A DNA stretch of 64,000 bases, from positions 620,001 to 684,000 of the forward strand of contig CALOCN010000014.1 of NCBI GenBank assembly GCA_942491735.1. Direction: 5' to 3'. How positions within the stretch are numbered: position 1 is the stretch's first letter; every line of letters starts with the position of its first letter. The position numbers and the translations under genes are program-made. The notes beneath the pieces are model-generated. The model saw nothing but the letters and a program-made list of their open reading frames with translations, was not told the origin of the DNA and did not search any database. Shown here piece after piece: positions 16,820 through 25,644 of this stretch. This stretch comes from CALOCN01 sp942491735. GTDB taxonomy: Bacteria > Eisenbacteria > RBG-16-71-46 > JABDJR01.

Positions 16820-17746
16820 CTATTCCTGACCGGGTGTCGTCGGGACCTCGGCCAGGGACTCCCGTAGCGAGACGCCTCCGTGTCGCCGGGTGAGCCAGGG
16901 AGTCAACAACAGTGCCCCCAGGACGAGGATTCCCGGAATGAGGAGGCTCCCCTCCGGGCCGAACGCGCCTCCGGTCCACAACGAAGGACCGCGGGACTCC
17001 GTACCCAGTATGGTGGCCACGCTTTCCTTGCCGCCGTTGGGGAAGCCGAACACGCAGTTCTGGAACACGTTCCATCCCAGGTGAAGCCCGATGGGAAGGG
17101 CCAGGTTTCCCGTCACCACCATGGTCCAGCCCAGGAACAACCCGATCAGGCTGAGGTTGAGCGTGCTGAGCAGGGTTGCATCCGGGTTCATGGCATGGAG
17201 TCCGCCAAAGAGTACCGACGTACCGACCCAACCCGCGATCAGGGCCCGTCGCGGTCCCAGGGTGTCGCGCAGGGACTCCGCGATCATGCGCAGGAGGAAG
17301 GAACGGGAGAACAACTCCTCGAAGAAGCTACCCGCGGCGTAGCGCACCAGTTGGCCGGTGAAGGCCAGAGCGAAAGGGACGGCAAGGGAAGTCCGGCCCA
17401 ACTCCCGGACGGTGACCCACCCGGCCAGGAGTTGTACGACGAAGAAGACCGTCACGACGACGCCCGCCACCAGGAATCCCATGGCCAGGTCCGCCCACCA
17501 GGAACGTCCGACCTTCAGGCCGAAGTCGGCCAATGGGCGGCGATCCATGAGGCGGATGGTGAGGAGAAAAGCGGCGAGGAAGCCGATGGCCGCGGCGAGG
17601 TTCTCCAGGGACCGCTCCAGCAGCGGGTTGTCCGTGGCGTCCAGGAGCAGGACGAGCGGGTTGGCCACCACCCCCACCAGCAGGACAAAGAACAGCAGCC
17701 GCCACATCGCCCGGACCCGGCGCTTCCTGTTCTTCCATACCGACAT
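16820..17746 (-). CDS. CPBP-family intramembrane metalloprotease
   Basis: A 308-residue polytopic membrane protein of the CPBP (CAAX-protease and bacteriocin-processing) family. The three catalytic motifs are intact: FFEELFSR (EExxxR), FGGLHAMN (FxxxH) and LHLGWNVFQN (HxxxN). The basic N-terminus MSVWKNRKRRVR precedes the first membrane helix. In bacteria these proteases act on membrane-bound substrates, but their targets are mostly unknown. It lies between the AGCS transporter gene and the DAACS gene on the same strand, separated from the former by a strong hairpin, so it is probably transcribed separately from the AGCS operon. Confidence 0.85.
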   Translation of the reverse strand: MSVWKNRKRRVRAMWRLLFFVLLVGVVANPLVLLLDATDNPLLERSLENLAAAIGFLAAFLLTIRLMDRRPLADFGLKVGRSWWADLAMGFLVAGVVVTVFFVVQLLAGWVTVRELGRTSLAVPFALAFTGQLVRYAAGSFFEELFSRSFLLRMIAESLRDTLGPRRALIAGWVGTSVLFGGLHAMNPDATLLSTLNLSLIGLFLGWTMVVTGNLALPIGLHLGWNVFQNCVFGFPNGGKESVATILGTESRGPSLWTGGAFGPEGSLLIPGILVLGALLLTPWLTRRHGGVSLRESLAEVPTTPGQE

Positions 17747-17798
17747 TGCTGGACGCCTTGCGTTGGGGTGGAGGACGCAAGGGGATTGGACACCGGTT

Positions 17799-17832
17799 CG
17801 CCCCGCCCGGTTGCATGGAACCGGGCGGGGCG
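17799..17832 (-). terminator. GC-rich hairpin after the AGCS transporter gene
   Basis: A 14-bp perfect stem (CGCCCCGCCCGGTT / AACCGGGCGGGGCG) with a 6-base loop, 8 bases past the stop of the minus-strand transporter gene. There is no U-tract on the minus strand, so it may stabilise the mRNA end or need Rho. Confidence 0.55.
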
Positions 17833-17839
17833 GGTCCGG

Positions 17840-19240
17840 CTAGGTCTTCTGCCAGTCGCCGTCGGGCTCGAAGTACTTGTCCCATTCGCGTTTCGCCAAC
17901 GCGGACAGCCCCACCAGGGCGATCAGGTTGGGGGCAGCCATGAGCCCGTTGGCCACGTCGGCCATGTTCCACACCAGTTCCAGCTGGAACACCGCGCCGA
18001 GGAACGTGCAGATCACGAAGAGGATGTGATACGGGGTCAGGCCGCGCTTGCCGAACAGGAACTGCGCGGAACGGTCCCCGTAGTAGGACCACGCCACCAT
18101 GGTGGAGAAGGCAAAGAGCGGGACGGCCAGGGTGACCAGGTAGTTGCCGCCGGGGAAGAGAGGGGAGAGCCCCTTCTCGAAGGCCCACGCGGTCAGCGCG
18201 GCCCCGTTGAGCAGGTTACCCTCGGCGTTCAGACCGTTCTGCCACGCGCCGGTGACCACGATGACGAGGCCGGTCACGCTGCAGACGATGATGGTATCGA
18301 TGAGCGGCCCCAGCATGGCCACCACACCCTCGCGGACGCTGTACCGGGTCTTGGCCGCCGCGTGGGCGATGGGAGCGGAGCCCTGCCCCGCTTCGTTGGA
18401 GAAGAGCCCACGCTTCATCCCCCAGGTCAGCGTATAGAGGAACGTGGAGCCCAGGAAACCGCCGGTGGCGCCGGCCGGGCTGAAGGCCTGGGTGAAGATG
18501 GTGCCGATCGCGGCGGGAATGTCGCCGATGTTGAGGGCGAGCACGGTCAGGCCGCCCAGCATGTAGATCGCGGCCATGGTCGGGACCAGACGCGAGGCCA
18601 GGTTTCCGATCCGCCGGATCCCTCCGATGATCACGATGCCGGCCAGTACGGCAAGCACGAGACCGGTGACCCAGGTGGGGATACTGAGGTCCCGGCTGAA
18701 CATCTGGGACACGGTGTTGGCCTGCACCATGTTCGCGGAGCCCAGGGAGGAGATCACCGCGAGCAACGCGAAGATCATTCCAAGCCACTTGAACTTGGGG
18801 CCCAGGCCGCGCGTGATGTAGTACATGGGGCCGCCCGAGGCGGTACCGTCCTCGTTGATGACCCGGAAGCGGTGTCCCAGGAAGCACTCCACGCCCTTGC
18901 TCGCCATGCCGAAGAAGGCGGTGACCCACATCCAGAACAGCGCCCCCGGGCCTCCGAAGTGGATGGCGGTGGCCACCCCGGCAATGTTGCCGATCCCGAT
19001 CGTCGCCGACAGGGCGGCGGAGAGGGCCTGGAAGTGACTGATGTCCCCCTCTTCCTCCGGATCATCGAACTTCCCGGCCACCACCTGCACCGCGTGCTTG
19101 ATCTTCCGCAGCTGGACGAACCGCAGCATGAAGGTGAGGAGGACACCGGTGCCCACGAGGAGGATCAGGAAGGGTACGCCCCAGACGATCCCGGAAAGGA
19201 AGCTGAAGACTTCGTTGAGGCGTTCGGAAATGCTTTCCAT
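17840..19240 (-). CDS. Sodium:alanine symporter family protein (AGCS)
   Basis: A 466-residue inner-membrane transporter of the alanine/glycine:cation symporter family. The signature region is SATIGIGNIAGVATAIHFGGPGALFWMWVTAFFGMASK (given in two parts: the GxGNxxG loop and GGPGALFWMW). Further family patterns are GSAPIAHAAAKT and GLFSNEAGQGSAP. Length and topology (about 10-11 helices) are normal. It is the third gene of a minus-strand operon after an NSS transporter and a small Ig-like membrane protein. Substrate is likely a small neutral amino acid. Confidence 0.92.
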   Translation of the reverse strand: MESISERLNEVFSFLSGIVWGVPFLILLVGTGVLLTFMLRFVQLRKIKHAVQVVAGKFDDPEEEGDISHFQALSAALSATIGIGNIAGVATAIHFGGPGALFWMWVTAFFGMASKGVECFLGHRFRVINEDGTASGGPMYYITRGLGPKFKWLGMIFALLAVISSLGSANMVQANTVSQMFSRDLSIPTWVTGLVLAVLAGIVIIGGIRRIGNLASRLVPTMAAIYMLGGLTVLALNIGDIPAAIGTIFTQAFSPAGATGGFLGSTFLYTLTWGMKRGLFSNEAGQGSAPIAHAAAKTRYSVREGVVAMLGPLIDTIIVCSVTGLVIVVTGAWQNGLNAEGNLLNGAALTAWAFEKGLSPLFPGGNYLVTLAVPLFAFSTMVAWSYYGDRSAQFLFGKRGLTPYHILFVICTFLGAVFQLELVWNMADVANGLMAAPNLIALVGLSALAKREWDKYFEPDGDWQKT

Positions 19241-19295
19241 GAAGAACGTGCCTTGGCTAGGGGAAGAGGATGAATGGTGGGACGTCGTGCCGGGT

Positions 19296-19760
19296 CTAGG
19301 TGTCGGGCGGGAAAGCCGGGGGAGGGGTCCCCATGGAGCGGAATCCCCGGATGACCCCGCCGTAGAGCAGGGCTCCGGCGCCGATCATGATGAGGAGGCC
19401 CATCCCCGGGACGCCCGAGAAATAGACGGAGAGGTTGCTGGACAACGTGGTCCCGTCCTGGGCGGTGGCGGCGAGGGTGACGATTCCCGCGTCGGTGGGG
19501 GTCCACACGAGTTGACCCGCCCCGTTCGTGGTCCCCAGTTCCTCGGTGCGCGAGACCTGACTGCCGGGACGGTAGGTGGCCACCACGGTGGCCCCGGCCA
19601 GGGGTGCGCCGGTCACGTCGTTGCTCACGGTCAAGGTGGTGATCTCGCCGTCGGTGGGCCTGGGGCCGGTGGAGACGCCGGCCCAGGACGGGGTCGCCCC
19701 GGCGAGGAGCCCGACCGCGCCCAGGATGCCCGCGTGGAGGATCAAGGATCTAGTGTTCAT
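19296..19760 (-). CDS. Small Ig-like membrane protein between two amino-acid transporters
   Basis: 154 residues: signal peptide (MNTRSLILHAG...PSWA, cleavage near 27), one beta-sandwich of Ig-like or carboxypeptidase-regulatory type (about 35-112; LTVSNDVTGAPLAGATVVATYRPG ... GQLVWTPTDAGIVTLAAT), one membrane helix (about 118-138; GMGLLIMIGAGALLYGGVI) and a short basic/Pro-rich cytoplasmic tail. The periplasmic domain would be anchored beside the transporters. Its start overlaps the end of the NSS transporter gene by 11 bases, so it is translated with it. NSS transporters such as MetP can have small membrane subunits, but this one is larger and carries an Ig-like domain. An accessory or stabilising subunit is inferred. 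It could instead be an unrelated envelope protein. Confidence 0.65.
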   Translation of the reverse strand: MNTRSLILHAGILGAVGLLAGATPSWAGVSTGPRPTDGEITTLTVSNDVTGAPLAGATVVATYRPGSQVSRTEELGTTNGAGQLVWTPTDAGIVTLAATAQDGTTLSSNLSVYFSGVPGMGLLIMIGAGALLYGGVIRGFRSMGTPPPAFPPDT

Positions 19761-21297
19761 TGTAGCTCCCCCGGCTGGTGAAGACCGCGGCCAGTCCGAC
19801 CGTGACCACCAGCCACACCCCGAGGATGACCACCGGGGCGTCCTTCATCCACTGCCATCCCTCGGAGTAGTTCGGACCATAGGCCTTGCCGTACAGCCCC
19901 GACCCGATCTCCGTATTGATGATGGAATAGCCGATCACGAACAGGATGAGCCCGGGAATGACGAACTTGATCAGGACATCGAACCACGCCCCCAGTTTGA
20001 ACCGGGAGTTCCGGTTGATCTCCTCGCGGATGATCTTCACCCCGTACCCCCAGCCGATGAGGAGGCAGGTCATGAGACCGGTGATGAGCAGTCCGTAGCT
20101 GAACGCCCAGTGGTCGATCAGGTCCAACAGGGTGAGTCCCAGGGTCCCATCGTTCTCCAGACCGGGGTTCACCACCTGGGGCAGCGCGAAGAGACAGCTT
20201 CCCAGGGCGCCGAAGATGCAGAAGACGGTGATGGCCTTGCCCCGCGAGACATTGAACTTGTCGATCATGGCCGAGGCAAGACCTTCCACGAGGGAGACCG
20301 AGGAGGACAAGCCGGCCATGAGGAGCAGCAGGAAGAACATGAGCCCGAAGCCCAGCACCATGGGATCCCCGCCGGGCATCTGGCCGATCCCCTGGGGCAC
20401 GATGAAGAACATCATGGCCAGGGTACTGGCCTGGGGTACCACCGCGAAGGCGAAGAGGATGGAGAACACGGCCAGGCCGGCGATGTACTCGAACCCGCAG
20501 TTGAGGAACGAGGTGAGGAGGGCGTTGTTGGTGGTGTCGCTGTTCTTGGGCAGGTAGCTGGCGTAGGCGGTGAGCACGCCGAATCCGAGGGAGAGGGTGA
20601 AGAAGATCTGGCTGAACGCCCCCTGCCACACCGCGGGGTCCTTCATGACCTCGAAGTTGGGCGTGAAGAGCAGCCAAACCCCGTCCAGACCGCCCTCGAG
20701 GGTCACCCCGCGCACGATGAGGATGATCATGAAGATCCACATGGCCGGAACAAAGATGCGTACCGCGGACTCGATGGTGACCGCGCCCCGGCGTACGATG
20801 ATCGCGTTGAGGAGCCAGACGAACGCCACGTAGATCACCGGTTTCCAGCTGGAGATCATGGCGAAGAAGTAACCGACCGGGTTGGGAAGGTTCTCCATGG
20901 GGAAGGCCGGCGTGTCGGTGGTGGCTTCCCACAGTTGGCCGAACGCGCCCACGAACATCCCCACCACCCATCCCAGGATGGTGATGTAGTAGAGGGTGAT
21001 GAAGCTGGCGTTGAAGAGCGCCCACCACCCGACGAACTCCCCCTTCTTGCCCGCGGTGCGGAAGAGGGCCTCGGGGAACGCGCGCCCGGTGTGCGTGCCC
21101 AACCCGAACTCCAGGATCATGACCGGGAGCCCGATGACCAGCAGGGCCACCAGGTAGGGAAGGTAGAACGCACCGCCGCCGAAGTTGTAGGCGTTGGCGC
21201 TGAAGAAGACGATGTTGCCGAGGCCGATGGCCGAACCGGAGGCGGCGAGGATGAAGCCGAGGCGTGAACCCCAAGCCCCACGTGAGTTGGTCGCCAC
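19750..21297 (-). CDS. Neurotransmitter:sodium symporter family (NSS) transporter
   Basis: A 515-residue inner-membrane protein of the SNF/NSS family (LeuT-like). The N-terminal signature SRLGFILAASGSAIGLGNI and FGGGAFYLPYLVALL form the sodium/substrate-binding unwound helix 1 region. About 11-12 helices are expected. It transports amino acids with sodium. A consensus promoter lies 55-85 bases upstream, making it the first gene of a three-gene minus-strand operon with the Ig-like membrane protein and the AGCS transporter. An upstream TAGGAGGAGATCCCC supplies a strong Shine-Dalgarno sequence. Confidence 0.93.
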   Translation of the reverse strand: MATNSRGAWGSRLGFILAASGSAIGLGNIVFFSANAYNFGGGAFYLPYLVALLVIGLPVMILEFGLGTHTGRAFPEALFRTAGKKGEFVGWWALFNASFITLYYITILGWVVGMFVGAFGQLWEATTDTPAFPMENLPNPVGYFFAMISSWKPVIYVAFVWLLNAIIVRRGAVTIESAVRIFVPAMWIFMIILIVRGVTLEGGLDGVWLLFTPNFEVMKDPAVWQGAFSQIFFTLSLGFGVLTAYASYLPKNSDTTNNALLTSFLNCGFEYIAGLAVFSILFAFAVVPQASTLAMMFFIVPQGIGQMPGGDPMVLGFGLMFFLLLLMAGLSSSVSLVEGLASAMIDKFNVSRGKAITVFCIFGALGSCLFALPQVVNPGLENDGTLGLTLLDLIDHWAFSYGLLITGLMTCLLIGWGYGVKIIREEINRNSRFKLGAWFDVLIKFVIPGLILFVIGYSIINTEIGSGLYGKAYGPNYSEGWQWMKDAPVVILGVWLVVTVGLAAVFTSRGSYNEH

Positions 21298-21352
21298 GGG
21301 GATCTCCTCCTAGTCGTCGGCTCCGTCCGGGAGCCAGTGGGGGACCCGGCGG

Positions 21353-21381
21353 ACTATATTGGCCCGGTGTCCCTCTGTCAA
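21353..21381 (-). promoter_or_regulatory. Sigma70-type promoter of the NSS-AGCS operon
   Basis: On the minus strand TTGACA (21381-21376) is followed after exactly 17 bases by TATAGT (21358-21353), 11 of 12 consensus positions. Transcription should start near 21346, leaving a ~49-base leader with a 6-bp hairpin GGCTCC/GGAGCC at 21319-21335. Confidence 0.8.
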
Positions 21382-21413
21382 CCAGTCAACTCGCTATGGG
21401 ACAATGGGTTCGG

Positions 21414-22979
21414 TCATTTTCCGGAAACCGACGGAGTGGGGCGACGCGCGCTACCCAGCACCTCCATGAGGCTTCCTACCCGCTCGGATGTGGTTGGAAG
21501 CGCCTGCAGTACGTAGTGATCCACCGGGGAGAAGGCGTCCCGAAGCAGGAGGGGAGGGTCCGGGACCTCGCCTTCCCAGAGATGCCCGAGGTACTCGCCG
21601 AGCTTGGGGTCGGTGCTCTCGAGGGAGACCGGTTGCTCGGACTTCAGGGCGACCAGCATGACGTTCTGGCTCACCTCTCCGCCGGCCGGCTCCATGACCG
21701 GGAACACGAGCACGGTGGGGAAGACCTCACGCAGGGTGTGGTACACCGCCCGGAAGAGGTCCGAACGCTCCCCCTCCATGACGCAGAGCAGGTTGGCCAG
21801 GAGGACGCCATCCTCGTTCAGGGCATCCGACATGGTCTGGAACGCCTCACGGGTCACCAGATGCGGGGGAACATAGTAATACGAGCGGTAGGCGTCGATA
21901 AGGACCGCGTCGTAGCGTTTCTCCCGGCGATTGAGGTACGTGCGACCGTCCTCGTGAAGGATCCGCAGCCGGGGCTCGTTCCGGTCGAGGAAGAAGTACT
22001 CCTCGGCCAGTTCGGTCACCTTGGGATCGATTTCCACCACGTCGAGGGTCGCGGTGTCGGTCTCATGAAGGAAAACGGTGGGGTAGGCATAGGCACCCCC
22101 ACCTACCAGGAGGGTGGACTCCCCGTCCGGGTTGAAGTGGTGGGCGAGGCGAAAGAACTTGGTGTAGTCGTAGACCAGGGTCCAATAGTCGAGAAACATC
22201 GCCCCGCTGTTCTCGTTCCCGATGCGCATGAACCGGGTGGGCACCAGGCCGCCGCTGTCCGAGGGCACATCCCGGTCGTAGATCCACACCCTGGAATAGA
22301 GCGTGTTCACGTCGATGACGTTGGCGTGGGCCTTCCCCGGCGGTCGCCACCAGAAGAGGGCGATCAGGACGATCACGAGGCCCGCCCGCACCGGGAAGAG
22401 GCGTCGGGGGTCGGCCAGGAACGACGTCCCGATCAGGACCGCGCAGATGACCAGCAGGATGGCCGGGTTCGAGAGATAGGCGATGAGCACGAATCCGGCC
22501 AGGAACGTTCCCACGATGCTGCCCAGGGTCGAGATCGCGTAGAGGCGTCCCACCGTGGCCCCGGAACTGTCCACGGTGTCGATCTTGAGCCGCACCGCGT
22601 AGGGGGAAACCATCCCCATGAGAATGCTGGGTCCGGCAAAGAGGATGAGGGTGGCGACCACGGAACCGGCTCGGACATCCTGGATACGACTGACCAGCGC
22701 CTCCAGCACCGGCGAGCTGATGAGGGCGAGGACGCCCACCCAGACCCCGGCGAAGAACAGGAGGAGGGCCAGGATTCCCGGGCGCGGGGCCCGATCGGAG
22801 AGCCGTCCTCCCCACCAGTAGCCCACGCTGAGGCTGGCCAGGATGATCCCGATGAGGCTCGTCCAGACAAAGATGGAGGTGCCGACATAGGGGGCGAGAA
22901 TCCGGGAGCCGACCAACTCCAGGATCATGACGCTTGCGCCGGAAAGAAAGACGACAAGCTCCAGGGATACGCGATGCAT
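21414..22979 (-). CDS. Fused membrane domain / spermidine-synthase-like methyltransferase-fold protein
   Basis: 521 residues. The N-terminal ~220 residues hold about six to seven helices (LELVVFLSGASVMILELVGSRILAPYVG is a family hallmark). A soluble C-terminal domain (about 280-490) has a spermidine-synthase-like Rossmann fold: LLVGGGAYAYP (SAM-type glycine loop), DVVEIDPKVTELAEEYF (acidic ribose-binding strand) and YDAVLIDAYRS. In true spermidine synthases the DxxxD motif around this Asp binds the amine; here it is altered, so polyamine synthesis is not assured. Such fusions are widespread and mostly uncharacterised. It is divergent from the HAD gene across 56 bases. Confidence 0.8.
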   Translation of the reverse strand: MHRVSLELVVFLSGASVMILELVGSRILAPYVGTSIFVWTSLIGIILASLSVGYWWGGRLSDRAPRPGILALLLFFAGVWVGVLALISSPVLEALVSRIQDVRAGSVVATLILFAGPSILMGMVSPYAVRLKIDTVDSSGATVGRLYAISTLGSIVGTFLAGFVLIAYLSNPAILLVICAVLIGTSFLADPRRLFPVRAGLVIVLIALFWWRPPGKAHANVIDVNTLYSRVWIYDRDVPSDSGGLVPTRFMRIGNENSGAMFLDYWTLVYDYTKFFRLAHHFNPDGESTLLVGGGAYAYPTVFLHETDTATLDVVEIDPKVTELAEEYFFLDRNEPRLRILHEDGRTYLNRREKRYDAVLIDAYRSYYYVPPHLVTREAFQTMSDALNEDGVLLANLLCVMEGERSDLFRAVYHTLREVFPTVLVFPVMEPAGGEVSQNVMLVALKSEQPVSLESTDPKLGEYLGHLWEGEVPDPPLLLRDAFSPVDHYVLQALPTTSERVGSLMEVLGSARRPTPSVSGK

Positions 22980-23018
22980 GGGACCTCCGCGAGGGCTGGC
23001 AGGGACGGGTGCGCGGAT

Positions 23019-23028
23019 GAGTATACTC
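23019..23028. promoter_or_regulatory. Palindromic GAGTATACTC, possible shared -10 of a divergent promoter
   Basis: The 10-base palindrome gives TATACT on both strands, 9 bases before the HAD start and ~40 bases before the spermidine-synthase-like gene. TATACT also appears at 48068-48073 and 63864-63869 upstream of other genes. No good -35 is visible for either direction. For the HAD gene the transcript would be nearly leaderless. Confidence 0.35.
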
Positions 23029-23035
23029 TGCCGCC

Positions 23036-23689
23036 ATGGCTTCCTTGCACTGGTCCACCGTGCTGTTTGATCTCGACGGGACCCTGGTCGACACCCTACC
23101 GGCGACGTTCCACGCGTTCCAGGACGCGGTGGAACCGGATCTGGGCCGGCGTCCCACCCGCGAGGAGATCCTGGCCCGGTTTGGTCCGGCGGATCACGAG
23201 ATCGTGGCCGAGTGGGTGGGGGCGGAAACGGCCGAAGCCGCGGTGGCCCGTCTCTACGCCAGCTACGGGATTCATCTCACCCGTTGCCGTCCCTTCCCGG
23301 GTATCGAGTTCCTGCTCTCCCGGCTCGCGGCGTCGGGTCGGTCCCTGGGTCTGTTCACCGGACGCGGCCGTCCCAGCACCGACACCCTGCTCGAGGGCAC
23401 CGGGCTCGGTCGATTCTTTCCCGCGGTGGTCACCGGCGAAGAGGTTCCACGGCCCAAGCCGGCCCCGGATGGGATTCGGCGTGTCCTCGACCTGCTCGGA
23501 GCGGATTTGCACGGGGCGGTGTATGTCGGGGACACCGTCAACGACCTCAGGTGTGCGCAGGCGGCGGGGGTGGACTTCCTTGGGGCGCTCTGGGCCAGTC
23601 CGGAACGGGATGCGCTGGCCCAGGCGGCGGAGTTCGCCCTGACCGGGGTGGACGACCTGACCCGCGCGCTCGGGGTCGCCTTGTCGTGA
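23036..23689 (+). CDS. HAD-superfamily hydrolase, phosphoglycolate-phosphatase-like
   Basis: A 217-residue cytoplasmic phosphatase. All HAD motifs are present: VLFDLDGTLVDT (nucleophile Asp near residue 11 and acid/base Asp two later), LFTGRGRPST (motif II Thr), a Lys in VPRPKPAPDG (motif III) and VYVGDTVNDL (motif IV acidic pair). A helical cap (about 18-85) places it in subfamily I with Gph/PGP and beta-phosphoglucomutase. Substrate cannot be told. Its stop overlaps the GTG of the following membrane protein gene. Confidence 0.88.
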   Translation: MASLHWSTVLFDLDGTLVDTLPATFHAFQDAVEPDLGRRPTREEILARFGPADHEIVAEWVGAETAEAAVARLYASYGIHLTRCRPFPGIEFLLSRLAASGRSLGLFTGRGRPSTDTLLEGTGLGRFFPAVVTGEEVPRPKPAPDGIRRVLDLLGADLHGAVYVGDTVNDLRCAQAAGVDFLGALWASPERDALAQAAEFALTGVDDLTRALGVALS

Positions 23690-25224
23690 CTCGCCCGGTG
23701 GGCGTTTGGGTGTGGCTGCTCCCGGCCTATCTCGCCCTGTTCGTGTTCAATGGACTGACCCGCTGGCGCGCCTTCACCCCGGACTCCATGAACTACGTCG
23801 ATGTGGCGCGCAACATCGAGGCGGGCCGGGGGATCGTGCAGTCCACCCTGGGTTGCTTCGCAAGCCTGGGTCCGGACATTCCCTACCCGGATCCGATGAC
23901 CGCGCAGGCGGTGCTCTATCCGGTGCTCATCGCGGTGACCCCGTTCCTGGATGCGGTCGATGCCGCCCTGGTTCTCTCGTTGACGGCCTACGTGGCGTGC
24001 CTGTTCCTGCTCTGGACGCTGGCCCACCGCCAGTTCGGGAGGGAAGCGGGGCTGCTGACCCTGGGCTGGCTCTGCGTCTATGCCCCACTCACCTGGATCG
24101 GCCGCCACCCCTGGAGTGATCCGGTCGGTTTCGCCTTCGCGGCGGGGGCGGTGGTCTGTCTCACCCGACGCGGGACGCATCCCCCCGGAATACCCGCGGT
24201 GGTTTCGGCGGCGGTGCTGGCCGGTATGGCCTCGGCGACCCGCTTCGCCCTGGCCCCGGTCGGCCTGGCCGGTCTGCTGATCCTGATCCGGTGGGGGTGG
24301 GTCCTGTGCCCCCGGTTCTTCGCGCGGAACGTGCTGCTCTATCTGGTCCTGTTCGCGATCTTCCCGGTCGGGCTGCTGATCCGGAACCTTGCCGTTCGGG
24401 GACGGGTCGCGAGCTACACCCCGCTCATTGATCCGTGGGCCCAATGGAACAACCTGGTCACCGAGCTGACCGGGCGGTGGGCCTGGGTCGCGCCTTCCGG
24501 TCTCGAGACCGCGCTGCTGGCCCTCTTCCTGTTGACCCTGGGCGGTCTGCTCCGGCGCCGGGGTGAACTCGGGGAGGTGTGGCGCCGGTTGACCCGGAAC
24601 CCCACGGTGCTGCCCATGCTCACCGCGGTGCTCCTGATCCTGCTCCTGGGGCTGAGCGCCGTCCCTGCCACCGCGCGCCTGATTGCGCCTTCCGGTGCCC
24701 TGCTCGTTCCCGGGCTCGCGTTCGTGATGATCCGTGCCATCGGTCTGTCGCCGCGCGGGTGGGGTTGGGTGGCCGCCGGGTTTCTCCTGGTGGCCACCGC
24801 GCGGGAGGTCCGCGTGCTTGCCACCCGTCCGGCGGTCAGCGAGGCCGCGGTGGTTGCCGCCTCCGAGCGTCTTTCCTGGTTGCGCGGGAACACCACGGAC
24901 CGGGACCTCGTGGTGGGTGAGAACGGGATGGACGTCCCGTTCTACCTGGGTCGCACCGCGGCCGGCTCCTACTCTCCGGCCCCGTGGCCACCGCTGGCGT
25001 ACGACACCCTGGTCGCCCTGGCCGATGCCCATGGCGACCGCTTCGATTCCGTGTTCCTGGTCGTCCAGGTCAAGGGGCGCACCGAGGCGGATCTTCGCGC
25101 TTCCCTCGGGGACTTCGTGGCCGACCTGACCCTGGGGCAGGGGAAAACCGGTCGGTATCCCCGGCTACGTCATCGGGTCACCCTCGGCGACGGTGTCCTC
25201 TACGAGGTGGAACGGATTCCCTGA
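23686..25224 (+). CDS. Polytopic membrane protein, GT-C (glycosyltransferase 39)-like
   Basis: 512 residues with about 10 membrane segments. The N-terminal loop DSMNYVDVARNIEAGRGI resembles the conserved first periplasmic loop with catalytic Asp of GT39/ArnT-type glycosyltransferases, which use lipid-linked sugars. The C-terminal ~110 residues form a soluble domain (SERLSWLRGNTTDRDLVVGENG...). The GTG start at 23686 overlaps the HAD stop (GTGA). The frame stays open far upstream, but that part overlaps the HAD gene and has no membrane segments. Acceptor and sugar are unknown. It could also be one of the many GT-C-like proteins without proven activity. Confidence 0.65.
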   Translation: MTRPVGVWVWLLPAYLALFVFNGLTRWRAFTPDSMNYVDVARNIEAGRGIVQSTLGCFASLGPDIPYPDPMTAQAVLYPVLIAVTPFLDAVDAALVLSLTAYVACLFLLWTLAHRQFGREAGLLTLGWLCVYAPLTWIGRHPWSDPVGFAFAAGAVVCLTRRGTHPPGIPAVVSAAVLAGMASATRFALAPVGLAGLLILIRWGWVLCPRFFARNVLLYLVLFAIFPVGLLIRNLAVRGRVASYTPLIDPWAQWNNLVTELTGRWAWVAPSGLETALLALFLLTLGGLLRRRGELGEVWRRLTRNPTVLPMLTAVLLILLLGLSAVPATARLIAPSGALLVPGLAFVMIRAIGLSPRGWGWVAAGFLLVATAREVRVLATRPAVSEAAVVAASERLSWLRGNTTDRDLVVGENGMDVPFYLGRTAAGSYSPAPWPPLAYDTLVALADAHGDRFDSVFLVVQVKGRTEADLRASLGDFVADLTLGQGKTGRYPRLRHRVTLGDGVLYEVERIP

Positions 25225-25226
25225 CC

Positions 25227-25481
25227 CTACTCCGGATGGATGCCGTACTTTTCCTGGAGCACGCGGGCGAAGCGGGGGGCGTAGAGCAGGTCGAAGGTGC
25301 GTTCGCGTCCCGGGAACATGATCATGGCCCGGGCCTTGACCCGATGGACCAACTCCACCGCCTTGAGGAGCGGCAGGTCCCGCTCCATGATGACCCGGTT
25401 CACCCGGCGCACCAAAGCGCGCAGACGCCGGATCTTGAGCGCTTCCCGCTCGGCGACATCCCGGGTCGGTGATGGGTTCAT
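25227..25481 (-). CDS. Small conserved-looking helical protein, unknown
   Basis: 84 residues from ATG 25481, which has GAAAGGA 10 bases upstream; an earlier ATG at 25511 would add ten residues but lacks a good ribosome site. The sequence is helical and basic, with LKIRRLRALVRRVNRVIMERDLPLLKAV, then a Met/Phe-rich stretch and the end LQEKYGIHPE. No signal peptide or membrane helix. It is convergent with the GT-C-like gene (2 bases apart) and divergent from ruvB. I do not recognise a family. Confidence 0.55.
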   Translation of the reverse strand: MNPSPTRDVAEREALKIRRLRALVRRVNRVIMERDLPLLKAVELVHRVKARAMIMFPGRERTFDLLYAPRFARVLQEKYGIHPE

Positions 25482-25644
25482 GGCGACGGAGTCCTTTCGG
25501 GGCGTGGGCATGCCTTGCAGTCTATCCCGTTATCGGCCTCCGTGGCCCGGATTGGAACGGAAAGAGCCGGCGTCGTTGTCCCGGGTTCGGGCCTGTGCTA
25601 GCGTGGCTGAACACTTCGCCCCACCCCTTCCAGCAAAGACCATC

